Shown here piece by piece: positions 26,730 to 35,681 of a stretch of 64,000 bases of DNA. Both the position numbers and the translations under genes were made by a program. The notes under the pieces were generated by a model, which was given only the letters and a program-made list of their open reading frames with translations, searched no databases and was not told the DNA's origin. This DNA is from CAWHNT01 sp963830775. GTDB lineage: Bacteria > Pseudomonadota > Alphaproteobacteria > Geminicoccales > Geminicoccaceae. The DNA lies in assembly GCA_963830775.1 (NCBI GenBank), contig CAWHNT010000047.1, forward strand, positions 372,001 through 436,000. The letters run 5' to 3'. Every line of letters starts with the position of its first letter. The stretch's first letter is position 1.

Positions 26730-27755
26730 GTGGAAGTCGGCAATCGCGCATTCTCGCAGATCTATGATCAGTTCAAGCCCGGTATGCTGGGCCGGGGCTC
26801 CAGCGAGCATCTGCGCGGCGATCTGGGGGGAACGAAGCTCTACACCCACTCGGCGTTCTCCATCAGCGGCTCCGGCGCGCAAGCAGCCGAGCGGCGTCAG
26901 GCGAAATGGGCTGCCGGTGCCGACCATGTGAAGCAGGCGATCAGTCAGCAGTACGGCGACGGTGTTGGCGAGCAGGTGTTCAAGAAGATCCTTGGTGACA
27001 CCGGCCGCGACCTCAACAAGGAGCTGCTGCGCGGCGATCTCGGCCGGATCAAGTCCACGATCGCCGAGGTGGTAGCCAGCAGGAAGCATCTCGAGGGCGA
27101 TGCCAGCCTGGCATTCGGCCGGGCGGTGCAGGACTCGATCAACGACAAGTTCGGCCCCGAGGGTGATCTCTCGCAGCCGAAGAAGTTCGAGGGCGGGATC
27201 CATGTGCAGTTCAAGGCCGACTCCAACCGTGCCAGCTACAGTCTCAACGGAACGACGCTTCCCAAGAGCAAGGAGGCGGTGGCCGAGGCCTTCCGCGAGG
27301 CGCTGAGCGAGGAGGAGCTGCAGGCCGTCACCGGCATGCTGCACCAGGGTGCCTCGCTGGCGGTGATCGAGCAGCTCATCTTCACCGATACCGGCCCCAT
27401 CCAGGGCCAGCTGGGCGCGGCACCCACCTCAACCGACGAGAGCGGCCAAGCTTTCACCTTGAACGAGAGGGGCGGATTTCTGCTGGACAGCGAGGGCGCA
27501 AAGATACCCGGCAAAAGCTCGACCTACAGTCTCGAGCGCACCAAAGAGGGCGTCCTGAAGGTGACGATCGAGGATCGCACCCAGCTTCAGAGCTGCGGGA
27601 CCATGGGCGACGACGGCATGCCCCAGATGCAATATCTCGATGCGGCGCGGAGCAGTCTCTACACCAAGATCACAGGCGAGATTCGGCCCGGCGAGAACCC
27701 GATGTTCCGGATCACGCAGCCGATCGAGTACGATCTGCACCTGACGCCCAGCTAG
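26730..27755 (+). CDS. Unknown protein, likely client of the CesT-like chaperone
   Basis: A 341-residue protein starting at GTG 26730 (GGGAGG seven bases upstream). No signal peptide and no transmembrane helix. The N-terminal part is polar and Gly/Ser-rich (GMLGRGSSEHLRGDLGGTKL), as expected of a secreted or chaperone-bound segment. A helical middle (ERRQAKWAAGADHVKQAISQ, GEQVFKKILGDTGRDLNKEL) follows, then a beta-rich end (GGIHVQFKADSNRASYSLNG, RTQLQSCGTMGDD, PIEYDLHLTPS). I recognise no family. Position right after a secretion-chaperone-like gene and before type I secretion genes suggests an exported protein, but no RTX repeats are present. Confidence 0.6.
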   Translation: MEVGNRAFSQIYDQFKPGMLGRGSSEHLRGDLGGTKLYTHSAFSISGSGAQAAERRQAKWAAGADHVKQAISQQYGDGVGEQVFKKILGDTGRDLNKELLRGDLGRIKSTIAEVVASRKHLEGDASLAFGRAVQDSINDKFGPEGDLSQPKKFEGGIHVQFKADSNRASYSLNGTTLPKSKEAVAEAFREALSEEELQAVTGMLHQGASLAVIEQLIFTDTGPIQGQLGAAPTSTDESGQAFTLNERGGFLLDSEGAKIPGKSSTYSLERTKEGVLKVTIEDRTQLQSCGTMGDDGMPQMQYLDAARSSLYTKITGEIRPGENPMFRITQPIEYDLHLTPS

Positions 27756-27916
27756 GCGCCGCCGGCCACAAGGATGTGGCGCACGGGCAACATCCGAGCA
27801 GACTGAGCGGCTGACAACCGAAAGTTGATCGGCTGACGCCCGGGTACCTCTCCGGCGCGTCAGGCGGGCGTGGCAGAGTGCAACCGCCGACAAAGTCGGG
27901 GGGAGCGCCTGTCATC

Positions 27917-29767
27917 ATGAAAGCCGCCCGGGCCACGAGCGACGGCGGGGTGCTGGATGCCCAGCGGCCGGTCGCCGCCGATCCGCCGCGGGAGAAGCTG
28001 CGGCCCGGTGAGCCGGCCACGCTCATGCGCCGCACCCGTGGCGCAATCCGGCGCGAGCTCTGGCCGGTCGCGGGCTTCAGCCTCGCCATCAACCTCTTGG
28101 CACTCGTGAGCTCCATCTACCTGATGGAGCTCTTCGACCGTGTGCTGACCAGCGGCTCCTACGGCACCCTGCTCTGGCTGACCGTGCTCGCGATAGCTGC
28201 CACGGCAGTGTTCGGCTTCCTGGGCAGCGTGCGGCGCCGCATCCTGATCCGGATCGGCGACTGGCTCGAGCGCGAGCTGGGTGCGCCTGCCATCGACGCC
28301 ACGATGAGCCTTCGCCTGGCGGGCGGTGGCCGGGACGGTGCCGCCGCCTCGCGCGCCCTCGCCGACATCAAGGCCTTCATCGCCAACGAGGGCGTGGTCG
28401 CCTTCCTCGATGCCCCCTGGGCGCCGGTCTTCATCCTCGTGATCGCGGCCCTGCATCCGCTTCTTGGCCTGTACGCGCTGGCGGCGGCACTTCTCCTGGT
28501 GCTCCTGGCGCTCCTGAACGAGGGGCTGACGCGGGAGCCGGCCGATGCTGCGGCTCTGGCGGCGAGGCGGGCCCAGCGCATGGCCGAGGAGGCCGCAGCC
28601 GTTGCGGAAACCGCCACGGCGCTGGGCATGCGGACGACGCTTCTGCGCCGCTGGCACGCAGCGCAGCGCCGGGCGGGCGAGCTCGGGCTCGCGCTAGGCG
28701 ATCGCAGCGCACTTCTCGTCAGCGGCGCCCAGTTCCTCCGTCTCGGGCTCCAGCTCGGCATCCTGGGCCTCGGCGCCTGGCTCGTGCTCGAAGGGGCCAT
28801 CACCTCGGGCGGCATGATCGCGGCCTCCGTGCTCCTGTCGCGGGCACTGGCGCCGGCCGACCGGGCGCTCCCGGCCTGGAAGACCTTCGTCGCTGCGCGC
28901 ACTGGCGCCCGCACACTGGAAGCGACCTTCCAGCAGGCGCCGGCCCTGCCGCCGAAGCAGCGCCTGCCGCGGCCCGAAGGGCGGTTGGTGGTCGAGAACA
29001 TCACCCACACGCTGCCGGGTGCGGAGGCACCGCTCCTGCGGAATGTCAGCCTCGCCCTGAAGCCCGGCGAGTTGCTGGGCATCCTGGGCCTATCCGGTGC
29101 CGGCAAGTCGACCCTGGCCAATCTGATGGTCGGCGCCTGGAAGCCGCAGCGAGGTGCCATCCGGCTCGACCACGCGACCCTGGACCAGTGGGACGATGAC
29201 GAGCTCGGCCCCCATATCGGCTACCTGCCGCAATATCCGAGCCTGCTCACCGGCACGCTGGCCCAGAACATCGCCCGCATGGGCGAGCCCGATGACGAGG
29301 CGGTGGTGGCTGCGGCCAGGCTCGCCGGCGCCCACGAGATGATCCTTCGCTTGCCGCACGGCTACGACACCCGGGTGGGCTTCGGCGGTGCCGGCCTCTC
29401 CGGCGGCGAGCAGCAGCGCGTGGCACTCGCCCGTGCCCTCTACGGCGAACCGGCGCTCGTGGTGCTCGACGAGCCGGACTCCCATGCCGACGCGCTGGCA
29501 GCACAGCTCCTCCAGCGCACGATCGTGGCACTCCGGCAGCGCGGCACCACGCTCGTGGTGATCACCCACGATGTCGCCGCCCTGCGGCTGATGGATCGCC
29601 TGCTCATGCTGCGGAACGGCGAGGTCGTGGCCTTCGGTCCGCGCGACGAGGTCGAGGCAGTCCTTGCCGCCCGGCGCGCCAACGTGGTGCCGCTGCAAGG
29701 CAAGCCGCTGGAGGGTGGCAGGCCCGCGATCGCCTCGGCCGCCGACTTCGCGGAGGAAGCCTCGTGA
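27917..29767 (+). CDS. Type I secretion ABC transporter (PrtD-like permease/ATPase)
   Basis: About 616 residues: an N-terminal membrane domain (GFSLAINLLALVSSIYLMEL, FDRVLTSGSYGTLLWL, WAPVFILVIAALHPLLG) typical of PrtD/RsaD exporters, without the peptidase-like domain, and a C-terminal ATPase with Walker A GLSGAGKST, signature LSGGEQQRVALARALYG and Walker B LVVLDEPDS. It powers one-step export across both membranes with an HlyD-type adaptor and a TolC-like channel. GGGGGAG precedes the ATG at 27917. Its stop overlaps the adaptor gene (GTGA). No TolC gene is here, so a shared one is presumably used. Confidence 0.92.
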   Translation: MKAARATSDGGVLDAQRPVAADPPREKLRPGEPATLMRRTRGAIRRELWPVAGFSLAINLLALVSSIYLMELFDRVLTSGSYGTLLWLTVLAIAATAVFGFLGSVRRRILIRIGDWLERELGAPAIDATMSLRLAGGGRDGAAASRALADIKAFIANEGVVAFLDAPWAPVFILVIAALHPLLGLYALAAALLLVLLALLNEGLTREPADAAALAARRAQRMAEEAAAVAETATALGMRTTLLRRWHAAQRRAGELGLALGDRSALLVSGAQFLRLGLQLGILGLGAWLVLEGAITSGGMIAASVLLSRALAPADRALPAWKTFVAARTGARTLEATFQQAPALPPKQRLPRPEGRLVVENITHTLPGAEAPLLRNVSLALKPGELLGILGLSGAGKSTLANLMVGAWKPQRGAIRLDHATLDQWDDDELGPHIGYLPQYPSLLTGTLAQNIARMGEPDDEAVVAAARLAGAHEMILRLPHGYDTRVGFGGAGLSGGEQQRVALARALYGEPALVVLDEPDSHADALAAQLLQRTIVALRQRGTTLVVITHDVAALRLMDRLLMLRNGEVVAFGPRDEVEAVLAARRANVVPLQGKPLEGGRPAIASAADFAEEAS

Positions 29768-31191
29768 GCGCCGTCTTCGACTTCGCCGCGAGCGAGCGGC
29801 TGCTGAGCCTGGCGGCCCTGGCGGCGATGCTGGCACTCCCCTGCCTCCTCTTCGGCCGTCGCCCGCGGCACGATCTCCAGGACGGGCGGCGGGACCTCGG
29901 CTTGCGGGAGGCGACGCGACGCCAGCGGCTGCTCGGCTGGGCGGTGATTCTCCTGTTCTTCGGCGGCGGCGGCACCTGGGCCTGGCTGGTCCCGCTCGCC
30001 AGCGCTGCCGTCGCACCCGGCGTGGTCAGCCCGGAAGGCAAGCGCAAGACCGTCCAGCACCTCGAAGGCGGGATCATCCGCGCCATCCACGTCCAGCCGG
30101 GCAGCACGGTGCGCGCCGGCGATCCGCTGGTGACCCTGGAGGATGTCCGCGCCCGCACCGAGTACGCGGTCCTCCAGGACCAGCTCCATGCCCTCCAGGC
30201 GAGCATCGCCAGGCTCGAGGCCGAGCAGGCGGGGAGGGACCGGCTCGTCTTCCCGGCCGAGCTCGATGCACTCCGCGGCCAGCCGACAGTGGCGCGGCTC
30301 CTTGCCGACCAGGAAGGGCTGTTCCAGGCCCACCACACCGTCCGCGCGGGCCGGCGGCAGATCACCACCCAGCGCATGGTCCAGCTCGAGGCGGAGAACG
30401 AGAGCCTGCAGCAGCAGATCGATGCCGGCACGACCCAACTCGAGCTGATCGGGACCGAGATCGCGGCCGTGCAGAAACTGGTGGGCAAGGGACTGGAGCG
30501 GATGCCCAGGCTCCTCTCCCTGCAGCGCACCGAGGCCCAGATCCGGGGCGAGAACGCAGCCCTGCGCGGCCGGATCGCCAGCAACACCGAAGCCATCGCC
30601 CAGGCGCGACTCGAGAACCTCACCACCGAGCAGCAGGAGCGTCAGGTGGCGAGCCACCAGCTCGACGAGACGAGGAAGCTGCTCGACGAGGTCCGCAACC
30701 GGCTGCCGTCGAGCGAGGACGCCCTGGCCCGCACCGTCCTCCGCGCTCCCGTCGAGGGCGAGGTGGTCGATCTCCAGGCGACCACGATCGGCGGCGTGGT
30801 GAAGCCCGGCGAGCCCATCCTCGACATCCTGCCCGCCCGCGCCGAGCTGGTGATCGAGGCCCATCTCCAGCCCACCGCGATCAAGGACGTGCGCCGCGGC
30901 CTGCCGGCCCGGGTCGTGCTCACCGCCTACCCGCAGCGCAACCTGCCGATCATCCACGGCGTGGTGCGCGAGGTCTCGGCCGACCGGCTCACCGACCCTC
31001 GTACGGGCCAGCCCTATTTCGAGGCCCAGGTCGCCGTCGATGCCGGCGAGCTTGCCGGGCTCGACGGCGAGGTGGCGCTGATGAGCGGCATGCCGGCCGA
31101 GGTGATGATCATCACCGGCGAGCGCACCTTCCTCGACTATCTCCTCCGCCCGCTCTACGATTCCGTCCGCAAGTCGTTCCGGGAGCGCTAG
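29764..31191 (+). CDS. HlyD-family adaptor of type I secretion system
   Basis: A 475-residue periplasmic adaptor. Start GTG at 29764 overlaps the ABC gene's stop by four bases. Two N-terminal hydrophobic stretches (SLAALAAMLALPCLLFG and LLGWAVILLFFGGGGTWAWL) are seen, where one is usual. Then a half-lipoyl start (APGVVSPEGKRKTVQHLEGG, IIRAIHVQPGSTVRAGDPLV), a long coiled coil (about residues 135-315), the second half-lipoyl (RAPVEGEVVDLQATTIGGVV) and the PrtE-type beta domain ending DYLLRPLYDSVRKSFRER, the characteristic family tail. It would link the ABC exporter to an outer-membrane channel. Confidence 0.92.
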   Translation: MSAVFDFAASERLLSLAALAAMLALPCLLFGRRPRHDLQDGRRDLGLREATRRQRLLGWAVILLFFGGGGTWAWLVPLASAAVAPGVVSPEGKRKTVQHLEGGIIRAIHVQPGSTVRAGDPLVTLEDVRARTEYAVLQDQLHALQASIARLEAEQAGRDRLVFPAELDALRGQPTVARLLADQEGLFQAHHTVRAGRRQITTQRMVQLEAENESLQQQIDAGTTQLELIGTEIAAVQKLVGKGLERMPRLLSLQRTEAQIRGENAALRGRIASNTEAIAQARLENLTTEQQERQVASHQLDETRKLLDEVRNRLPSSEDALARTVLRAPVEGEVVDLQATTIGGVVKPGEPILDILPARAELVIEAHLQPTAIKDVRRGLPARVVLTAYPQRNLPIIHGVVREVSADRLTDPRTGQPYFEAQVAVDAGELAGLDGEVALMSGMPAEVMIITGERTFLDYLLRPLYDSVRKSFRER

Positions 31192-31272
31192 GCTCTCGCC
31201 CCGGCCCTCGCGCACCCAGGATGCGGGACGGCCGGGGCGAGGCCACAAACGATCGATCGGGGGAGGCAAGGG

Positions 31273-33150
31273 ATGAGCGCGGACGCGCTGCGGCTCTACG
31301 GCACGACCCAGCCTGTGCCCGAGGAGCGGCTGCTCCGCGCCGGTCCGCTCAGCGCCATCCTGACCGGGGCCGAGCTGCGTGGCATCAGCGTCCAGGGCAC
31401 GGAGGTGATCCGCGGCATCGCCTTCGTCGTCCGCGACCGCGGCTGGGGCACGCCGGTCCCGCAGCTGTCCGACGTCCAGGTCGAGGAAGGTCCTGACAGC
31501 TTCACGGTCACCTTCACCGCCGTCGCCTCCTGCGAGGGCAGCGAGCTGCGCTGGCAGGGCCGGATCGACGGCTCGGCGAGCCGGGGCCTCACTTATCGCT
31601 GCCACGGGACGCCGGAGACCGACTTTCCGACGGCGCGGACGGGGTTCACCATCCTGCATCCCCTGGAAGGGGTGGTAGGGGCGCCGGCGACTGTCGAGCA
31701 CAGCGGCGGCCGGCTGGAGCACGCCCGGTTCCCCGATCTCGTCGACCCGATCCAGCCCTTCCTCGACATCCGCGCCATTACCCACGAGCCGTTGCCCGGC
31801 CTCCGTGCCACCTGCCGGATGGAGGGCGACGCCGCCTGGGAGGCCGAGGACCACCGCAACTGGCTCGATGCCTCCTTCAAGACCTACTTCCGGCCGCTGG
31901 CGCTGCCCTGGCCCTACACGATCCCGGCCGGTGCGGTGATCGACCAGACCGTGCGGCTCACCTTCGAGCCTTCGCTCGAGAGCTTGGGCCCGGTGCCGGA
32001 GCCCGGTCCCCTCACCGTCGTGATCGGCGATCGCACCGGCGGTGCCATGCCGGAGATCGGGCTCGCCTGCACGTCGGACGAGCTCGATGCAGCCGAGGCG
32101 GCGCTGCCGCACCTGGAGGGCCTGGGCGTCCAGTCGCTGGCCGTCCGCGTCAGCGCAGCCGACAAGGACCTGCCGGGCCTGCTCCGCCGCTACGGCGCTC
32201 TGGCCGCAGCACTAGGCGCGCAACCACGGCTCGAGATCGTCCTGCCGCTGGCACACCCAGCCGCGGCCGAGCTCGACCTCGTCGCCACTGCCGCTGCCTC
32301 GGCCGGCTTCAGGCCCGCCAGCGTCGCCGTCTCGCCGGGCGTCGACCTCAAATCCTACCCGCCCTCGGTCGACCGCCCGCCGAGCCCGCCTCTGGCCGAG
32401 CTCTATGCCGCCGCCCGTGCTGCCTTCCCGGGCCTGCCGCTGGGCGGGGGCATGTTCACCTTCTTCACCGAGCTGAACCGCCGGCGCGTCCCGGCCCATC
32501 TCCTCGACTTCGTCCAGCACGCCACGACCTCGGTCATGCACGCGGCCGACGACCGCTCGGTGATGGAGACGCTGGAGAGCCTGCCGCATGTCATCCGCTC
32601 GGTCCGCACCTTCTTCGGCGACCGCCCCTACCGGCTGGGCCCCGCCAATATCGGCATGGTCCTCAACGCCAACGGCCCGAGCCCGGCACCTAACCCCGAC
32701 CTGATCCGCCGCGCCATGGCGAAGGAGGATCCGCGCGCCGGCGCCCTTTTCGGTGCCGCCTGGGCCGCCGGCTATCTCGCCCGCGCCGCCGCGGGCAGCC
32801 TTGCCGGTGTCACCCTGATGGGCCCCGGCGGACCCTTCGGCGTGGCCGGCCCGGACGGCCGCCGCCCGGCCTTCCACGTCGTCAGCTCCTTCGCCGCGGC
32901 CGCGGGCGCCTCGACGCTCGCCAGCGCCTCCAGCGACCCGCAGCGTGTCCTTGCCTGCGCCTGCCTGAAGGACGGCCGCCGCTTCGCCTGGATCGCCAAC
33001 CTCACCGCCGCGCCGCAGACGGTCCGGCTGGCCGGCCTGCGCCCGAGCCGCCTGATGCTGCTCGAAGGGCCCGAGCCCAAAGAGGTTGCTCCAACCGCTG
33101 ACGATGGCCTGACCCTCGGGCCCTATGCGGTGGCGTTCATCGAGGGCTGA
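31273..33150 (+). CDS. D-apionate lactonase-like protein (ApnL family)
   Basis: A 625-residue protein with GGGGGAGGCAAGGG before the ATG. The N-terminal beta domain (residues 1-240) has VIRGIAFVVRDRGWGTPVPQ and HRNWLDASFKTYFRPLALPW, phrases I associate with ApnL enzymes, which open the lactone of D-apionate in apiose breakdown. The centre resembles a TIM barrel (VAVSPGVDLKSYPPSVDRPP, PLGGGMFTFFTELNRRRVPA, HATTSVMHAADDRSVMETLE) and the end is a beta domain. Usual pathway partners (apionate oxidoisomerase or decarboxylase) are not nearby. An AEC permease gene starts 14 bases later. Family fairly sure; exact substrate inferred. Confidence 0.72.
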   Translation: MSADALRLYGTTQPVPEERLLRAGPLSAILTGAELRGISVQGTEVIRGIAFVVRDRGWGTPVPQLSDVQVEEGPDSFTVTFTAVASCEGSELRWQGRIDGSASRGLTYRCHGTPETDFPTARTGFTILHPLEGVVGAPATVEHSGGRLEHARFPDLVDPIQPFLDIRAITHEPLPGLRATCRMEGDAAWEAEDHRNWLDASFKTYFRPLALPWPYTIPAGAVIDQTVRLTFEPSLESLGPVPEPGPLTVVIGDRTGGAMPEIGLACTSDELDAAEAALPHLEGLGVQSLAVRVSAADKDLPGLLRRYGALAAALGAQPRLEIVLPLAHPAAAELDLVATAAASAGFRPASVAVSPGVDLKSYPPSVDRPPSPPLAELYAAARAAFPGLPLGGGMFTFFTELNRRRVPAHLLDFVQHATTSVMHAADDRSVMETLESLPHVIRSVRTFFGDRPYRLGPANIGMVLNANGPSPAPNPDLIRRAMAKEDPRAGALFGAAWAAGYLARAAAGSLAGVTLMGPGGPFGVAGPDGRRPAFHVVSSFAAAAGASTLASASSDPQRVLACACLKDGRRFAWIANLTAAPQTVRLAGLRPSRLMLLEGPEPKEVAPTADDGLTLGPYAVAFIEG

Positions 33151-33164
33151 CCTACGTCACCGGC

Positions 33165-34079
33165 ATGACCGGTCTTCTCGAGGCCCTCGTCCCGGTCACG
33201 GCCGTGATCGCCCTTGGCTACGGCCTGCGCCGGTCCGGGATCATGGACGCCGCGGGGTGGGCCGCGGTCGAGCGGCTGGTCTACTATCTGCTGTTCCCGG
33301 CGCTCCTCTTTCGCGAGCTGGCGACCGCACCCTTCGCCGGCCAGCCGCTCCTCGCCATGGCAGCGACCCTGCTTGGCGCGCAGGCCATCATGGCCCTCGT
33401 CGCCATCGGCCTGCGCCTCATCTGGCGCCTTTCCGGCCCGAGCTACACCAGCGTGCTCCAGGGCGTGGTGCGCTGGAACAGCTACGTCGCCCTCTCGCTC
33501 ATCCCGCCCTTGTTCGGCCCCGCAGCCCTGCCGCTGGGTGCGATCGCGATCGCACTGCTGGTCCCCGTCGCCAACCTGATGAGCGTCACCGCACTTGCCC
33601 GCCATGGGCGAGGGAGGGGTGGCTTGGCCATGCTGCCCCGCGCCGTCGCCACCAACCCCCTGATCCTGGCCTGCCTGGCCGGCATCGCCTGGAACACTGC
33701 CGGCCTGCCGCTTCCGCCGGTCCTATCCGAGCCGCTTCGAATGCTGGCCCAGGCCACGATCGCCCTGGGCCTGCTCACCGTCGGCGCCGGCCTCAGGCTG
33801 GGCGCCGCCATCCGCTGGCCGGGCCTCCTCCTCGCCACCTGTGCCGCCAAGCTCCTGGTGATGCCCGTTTCCGCCTATGCCCTGGCACACCTCCTGGGCC
33901 TGCAAGGTCCCGCCTTGGGCGTCACCCTCCTGGCGCTCGGCGCCCCTACGGCCACCTCCGCCTACATCCTGGCCCGCCTCCTGGGTGGCGATGCCGAGCT
34001 GATGGCGGCCATCGTCACGGCGACGACCTTGGGGGCGGTGCTGACCTTGCCGCTGGTGCTCTCTCTGCCGCTGGGGTGA
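33165..34079 (+). CDS. AEC-family (auxin efflux carrier-like) permease
   Basis: A 304-residue inner-membrane protein with about ten helices in two inverted halves. Typical features are the start (TAVIALGYGLRRSGIMDAAG, RLVYYLLFPALLFRELA), the crossover region with Asn/Pro (AVATNPLILACLAGIAWNTA) and the second-half ALGLLTVGAGLRLG and LGAPTATSAYILARLLGGDA. Bacterial members carry small organic acids. It follows the ApnL-like gene by 14 bases on the same strand, so it may move a sugar acid related to that enzyme's substrate. This is inference from position only. Confidence 0.85.
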   Translation: MTGLLEALVPVTAVIALGYGLRRSGIMDAAGWAAVERLVYYLLFPALLFRELATAPFAGQPLLAMAATLLGAQAIMALVAIGLRLIWRLSGPSYTSVLQGVVRWNSYVALSLIPPLFGPAALPLGAIAIALLVPVANLMSVTALARHGRGRGGLAMLPRAVATNPLILACLAGIAWNTAGLPLPPVLSEPLRMLAQATIALGLLTVGAGLRLGAAIRWPGLLLATCAAKLLVMPVSAYALAHLLGLQGPALGVTLLALGAPTATSAYILARLLGGDAELMAAIVTATTLGAVLTLPLVLSLPLG

Positions 34080-34103
34080 GCCGCCGACCTGTTCGGGTCG
34101 TCG

Positions 34104-34496
34104 TCAATGGGGCGGCAGCGCGCCGATCGGGTCCGGCTCCCCGGCCTTATCCTCAACACCTGCACCCGCCGCCTGGAGAAGCTCGACGCAGCAGAGTGCG
34201 AACTGGTTCATCCGCTCGAGGCTGGTGCGGACGAAGTCCTCCTGGATCTGGCGCGCCCCGTCGCGCTCGGGGTCACGGTCGATCAGGATGGCGACTGCCC
34301 GGCCATGCCTGACATGCTCCGCGATCAGCTCGACCGCCAGCTGGCCCACGGCTCTCGGGTGTCCGGAGGCGCGCTGCTCGGCCATGCGCGTGAGGGCGGC
34401 CACGGCACCGGTGGCACGTTCCGCGAGATCGCCCATGCCGTGCATGGTCCCGGTCAGTCCGGCGGGCATCCTGGCGGACTTGCGGGTCTGTGCCAC
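34104..34496 (-). CDS. Small helical protein, phasin-like in character
   Basis: A 130-residue leftward gene starting at GTG 34496 with GGGAG five bases upstream. The product is almost entirely helical and amphipathic (GDLAERATGAVAALTRMAEQ, AVELIAEHVRHGRAVAIL, SLERMNQFALCCVELLQAAG) with a polar N-terminus. Such an outline resembles phasins and similar granule- or membrane-associated proteins, but I see no diagnostic motif. It converges on the AEC permease gene with a 24-base gap. Confidence 0.5.
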   Translation of the reverse strand: MAQTRKSARMPAGLTGTMHGMGDLAERATGAVAALTRMAEQRASGHPRAVGQLAVELIAEHVRHGRAVAILIDRDPERDGARQIQEDFVRTSLERMNQFALCCVELLQAAGAGVEDKAGEPDPIGALPPH

Positions 34497-34726
34497 GGGC
34501 GTCTCCCTGGTGATGTTGGAAGGCTCGCGCCAGGCGCGGCGGCTCCATGTGCAGCGCTGGGGGTGCTCCGAGCTATGTCCCAGAACACACCGGCTGGGAT
34601 GCCCCTGGGCTCGCGCTGCACGGGTGTGCCGCCCGGCACAAGGCCTTGCCGGATGTGCTCCACAGCACCGCCCGATCTGACCTCTCGCATTACCATTGGC
34701 GCACAAAATGCCGGTGGAGCTGATCG

Positions 34727-34966
34727 ATGGACGAGAAAGACGACCGCAGGCTGATCCAGCACGCGATGCTCATGCTCTGCAAGGACGACGCGGCGGCACT
34801 CTTCCGTGATTACTGCGGCAGCGACGCGCCTGAACCTGAGGCGCTCGTGCGCTATGAGGCGAGTGGCCGGCTGCCGGGCCCGTTCCGCGACTGGCTCGCG
34901 GGCCGGCTCGGTCGCATGACCCAGGACCTTCCGGAGCGCTACGAGCTGGCTCTCGTCGTTGCCTGA
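34727..34966 (+). CDS. Small acidic protein of unknown function
   Basis: A 79-residue protein (DEKDDRRLIQHAMLMLCKDD ... PEPEALVRYEASGRLPGPFR) with GGTGGAG upstream of the ATG. No signal peptide or membrane helix. It is divergent from the phasin-like gene and convergent with the HExxH protein gene. No recognised family; the codon usage and ribosome site make it a likely real gene. Confidence 0.55.
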   Translation: MDEKDDRRLIQHAMLMLCKDDAAALFRDYCGSDAPEPEALVRYEASGRLPGPFRDWLAGRLGRMTQDLPERYELALVVA

Positions 34967-34985
34967 ACGGCCGTCTGGACCCTGA

Positions 34986-35681
34986 TCACCAGCGGTCGCA
35001 CTGCTGCTGCACGGCCTCGTAGGAGGCGGGCGTGTCGATCGCCGCGTGCTGCCGGTCCATGTCGGCCTGGATCTCCTCGATCAGGTCGCCGACCGTCTCG
35101 TTCACCGCGGCTTCTATCCGGGCCAGCGCCGCGGGTTCAGACCATCCGTCGCGCCAGCGGGCCGTCGCGCGCTCCAGCCGCTGGCGGATACGGCCTTCCC
35201 AGCGCCGCAGCCCCTCGGCGGTGATCCGCACATGCTGGCGCTCGTGCTTCAGCACGGCCGCACGCTCGCAGCTGCCGGGCCGGTAGCGCCGGTCGACGAG
35301 GATCGTCGTCTCCGCCACCCTGAAGCGCACCGACACCGTGCTCAGGGCGATGCACTTGCGTCGGCTCGGCAGGGTGACCTCGCGCACCTCGTAGCGCGCG
35401 TTGCCCCTGATCTCGCTCATGGTGAGGCCACGCGTCACCGCCTTCGGGTCACGCGTCGTGGCGCCCGAGCGCCGTGCGGCACGCGTGATGGCCTCCGTTG
35501 CCACCTCCTTGACGGCTGGCTTGTCCGGCGGCTCGACGATCAGGTCGACCGTGCCATGCGGCGGCGGCAGTCCCTCGCATGCCGCTGCCGCTGCCGCCGA
35601 CGAGCCGACAAGGGCCAGGGCGGCCGCGGCCAGCCATACGGTGGCTCGGCGAGGCGCAGCGCCGCGCACCTCACCCCGCAT
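34986..35681 (-). CDS. Secreted DUF922-type putative zinc protease
   Basis: A 231-residue protein with a signal peptide (RRATVWLAAAALALVGSSAA). The mature part has a beta half (RYEVREVTLPSRRKCIALST, RFRVAETTILVDRRYRPGSC) and then AVLKHERQHVRITAEGLRRW, an HExxH zinc motif in the position expected for DUF922 proteins, followed by a long helical end. Probably a periplasmic Zn-dependent protease; activity is unproven for the family. The ATG at 35681 overlaps the last 11 bases of galU, so it is likely expressed with it. Confidence 0.7.
   Translation of the reverse strand: MRGEVRGAAPRRATVWLAAAALALVGSSAAAAAACEGLPPPHGTVDLIVEPPDKPAVKEVATEAITRAARRSGATTRDPKAVTRGLTMSEIRGNARYEVREVTLPSRRKCIALSTVSVRFRVAETTILVDRRYRPGSCERAAVLKHERQHVRITAEGLRRWEGRIRQRLERATARWRDGWSEPAALARIEAAVNETVGDLIEEIQADMDRQHAAIDTPASYEAVQQQCDRW

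Noticed and set aside
26231..27755. Type III secretion system locus
   Set aside because: Only a chaperone-like and a possible client gene are here; no ring, needle, export or ATPase genes are in the window.
29440..32112. 890-codon open frame opposite the HlyD and ApnL-like genes
   Set aside because: Antisense shadow; runs across two real genes and an intergenic gap with no recognisable content.
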